Positions 63,735-64,000 of a stretch of 64,000 bases of DNA are shown one piece after another. The stretch is from Bacteroides oleiciplenus YIT 12058. GTDB taxonomy: Bacteria; Bacteroidota; Bacteroidia; Bacteroidales; Bacteroidaceae. A model generated the notes under the pieces. The model made no database searches, was not told where the DNA came from, and saw only the letters and a program-made list of their open reading frames with translations. The DNA is taken from positions 310,001 through 374,000 of the forward strand of contig NZ_JH992946.1 of the NCBI RefSeq assembly GCF_000315485.1, given 5' to 3'. The first letter of the stretch is position 1. Every line of letters starts with the position of its first letter. The position numbers were made by a program, and so were the translations under genes.

Positions 63735-64000
63735 TTAAATACTATTCCAACAGACAACGACTGTTCCTTCCGGTGCTATGGTTATCTGCTGTCCTGCGGC
63801 TTTTACTGCTTTATCGGCAAACCAGACTTTTGCTTCTTTTAGGCTTGTTCCCTCTATAGATATAGTTCGTTCAATATCTGTTTTATTGATTATTAATGAA
63901 TAATATTTTTCTTCAATCTGGAAACTTTTCATTAGCATTCCTGATTCATGTTTGGTGAAATACGGAGTTTTATTGAAAATGCCAAGTGGAAGTTGACGAG
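63735..64000 (-). CDS. C-terminal part of an unidentified protein, running off the window
   Basis: The frame is open from 63735 (TAA) to the end of the window: RQLPLGIFNKTPYFTKHESG at the window edge, then EEKYYSLIINKTDIERTISIEG and a C-terminus QITIAPEGTVVVCWNSI. The beta-rich sequence resembles the C-terminal beta-sandwich of a glycoside hydrolase, but the family cannot be told from 88 residues. An internal ATG at 63938 is not the start. Confidence 0.7.
   Translation of the reverse strand, partial: RQLPLGIFNKTPYFTKHESGMLMKSFQIEEKYYSLIINKTDIERTISIEGTSLKEAKVWFADKAVKAAGQQITIAPEGTVVVCWNSI

Noticed and set aside
1..64000. tRNA, rRNA, insertion sequence or phage genes
   Set aside because: I looked for tRNA T-arm patterns, rRNA-like sequence, transposases and integrases and saw none I could support. 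A dedicated tRNA scan would settle the first.

Overview
The window is chromosomal DNA of a member of the Bacteroidota, almost certainly the genus Bacteroides. The evidence is the spc/alpha ribosomal gene order with rpsD, rpoA and rplQ at the end, Bacteroides-type promoters (TTTG, a 19-21 nt spacer, then TAnnTTTG) in several gene starts, almost no Shine-Dalgarno sequences, an operon of secreted carbohydrate-active enzymes, and lipoprotein/TonB-dependent outer-membrane systems. I cannot name the species from sequence alone.

Layout. (1) 1-10260: the 3' end of rplP, then rpmC through rplQ on the + strand, ending in an intrinsic terminator. (2) 10500-14465: small accessory genes: two short membrane/exported proteins, a membrane-anchored MutS-type ATPase on the - strand, a degenerate 22-23 bp tandem repeat array and a secreted hypothetical protein. 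(3) 14524-20969: a complete histidine-to-glutamate operon (hutU, ftcD, hutI, a cyclodeaminase gene, hutH). (4) 21135-27779: a TetR regulator with a TolC-MFP-RND efflux system and a small PII-like PG0541-type protein. (5) 27912-31645: two SGNH hydrolase-like proteins and an MBOAT O-acyltransferase in overlapping genes. (6) 31642-33978 (-): a lipoprotein GH20 hexosaminidase. (7) 34529-56651: a large glycan-utilisation locus with a divergent LacI-type regulator. (8) 56759-63510: a divergent AraC regulator and a second MFP-RND-OMF efflux operon. (9) 63592-64000: the 3' end of a - strand gene running off the window and a possible gene remnant.

The most unusual part is region 7. It has a TonB-dependent receptor but no SusD partner, and no sulfatases. 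It encodes two separate multidomain enzymes in which a lyase-type fold is fused to a GH105-type unsaturated-uronyl hydrolase: heparinase II/III-like + GH105, and right-handed beta-helix + GH105. It also carries a GH28-fold protein, two alpha/alpha-toroid proteins I cannot assign to a family, a GH97, a divergent GH20, a hexuronate-type MFS transporter and a NagB-like amino-sugar-phosphate isomerase. Together these suggest uptake and breakdown of an unsulfated glycan containing uronic acid, N-acetylhexosamine and an alpha-linked hexose. The substrate is inference. The regulator-to-operon intergenic region carries five copies of CACGG/CCGTG, the best candidate operator of its LacI-type regulator.
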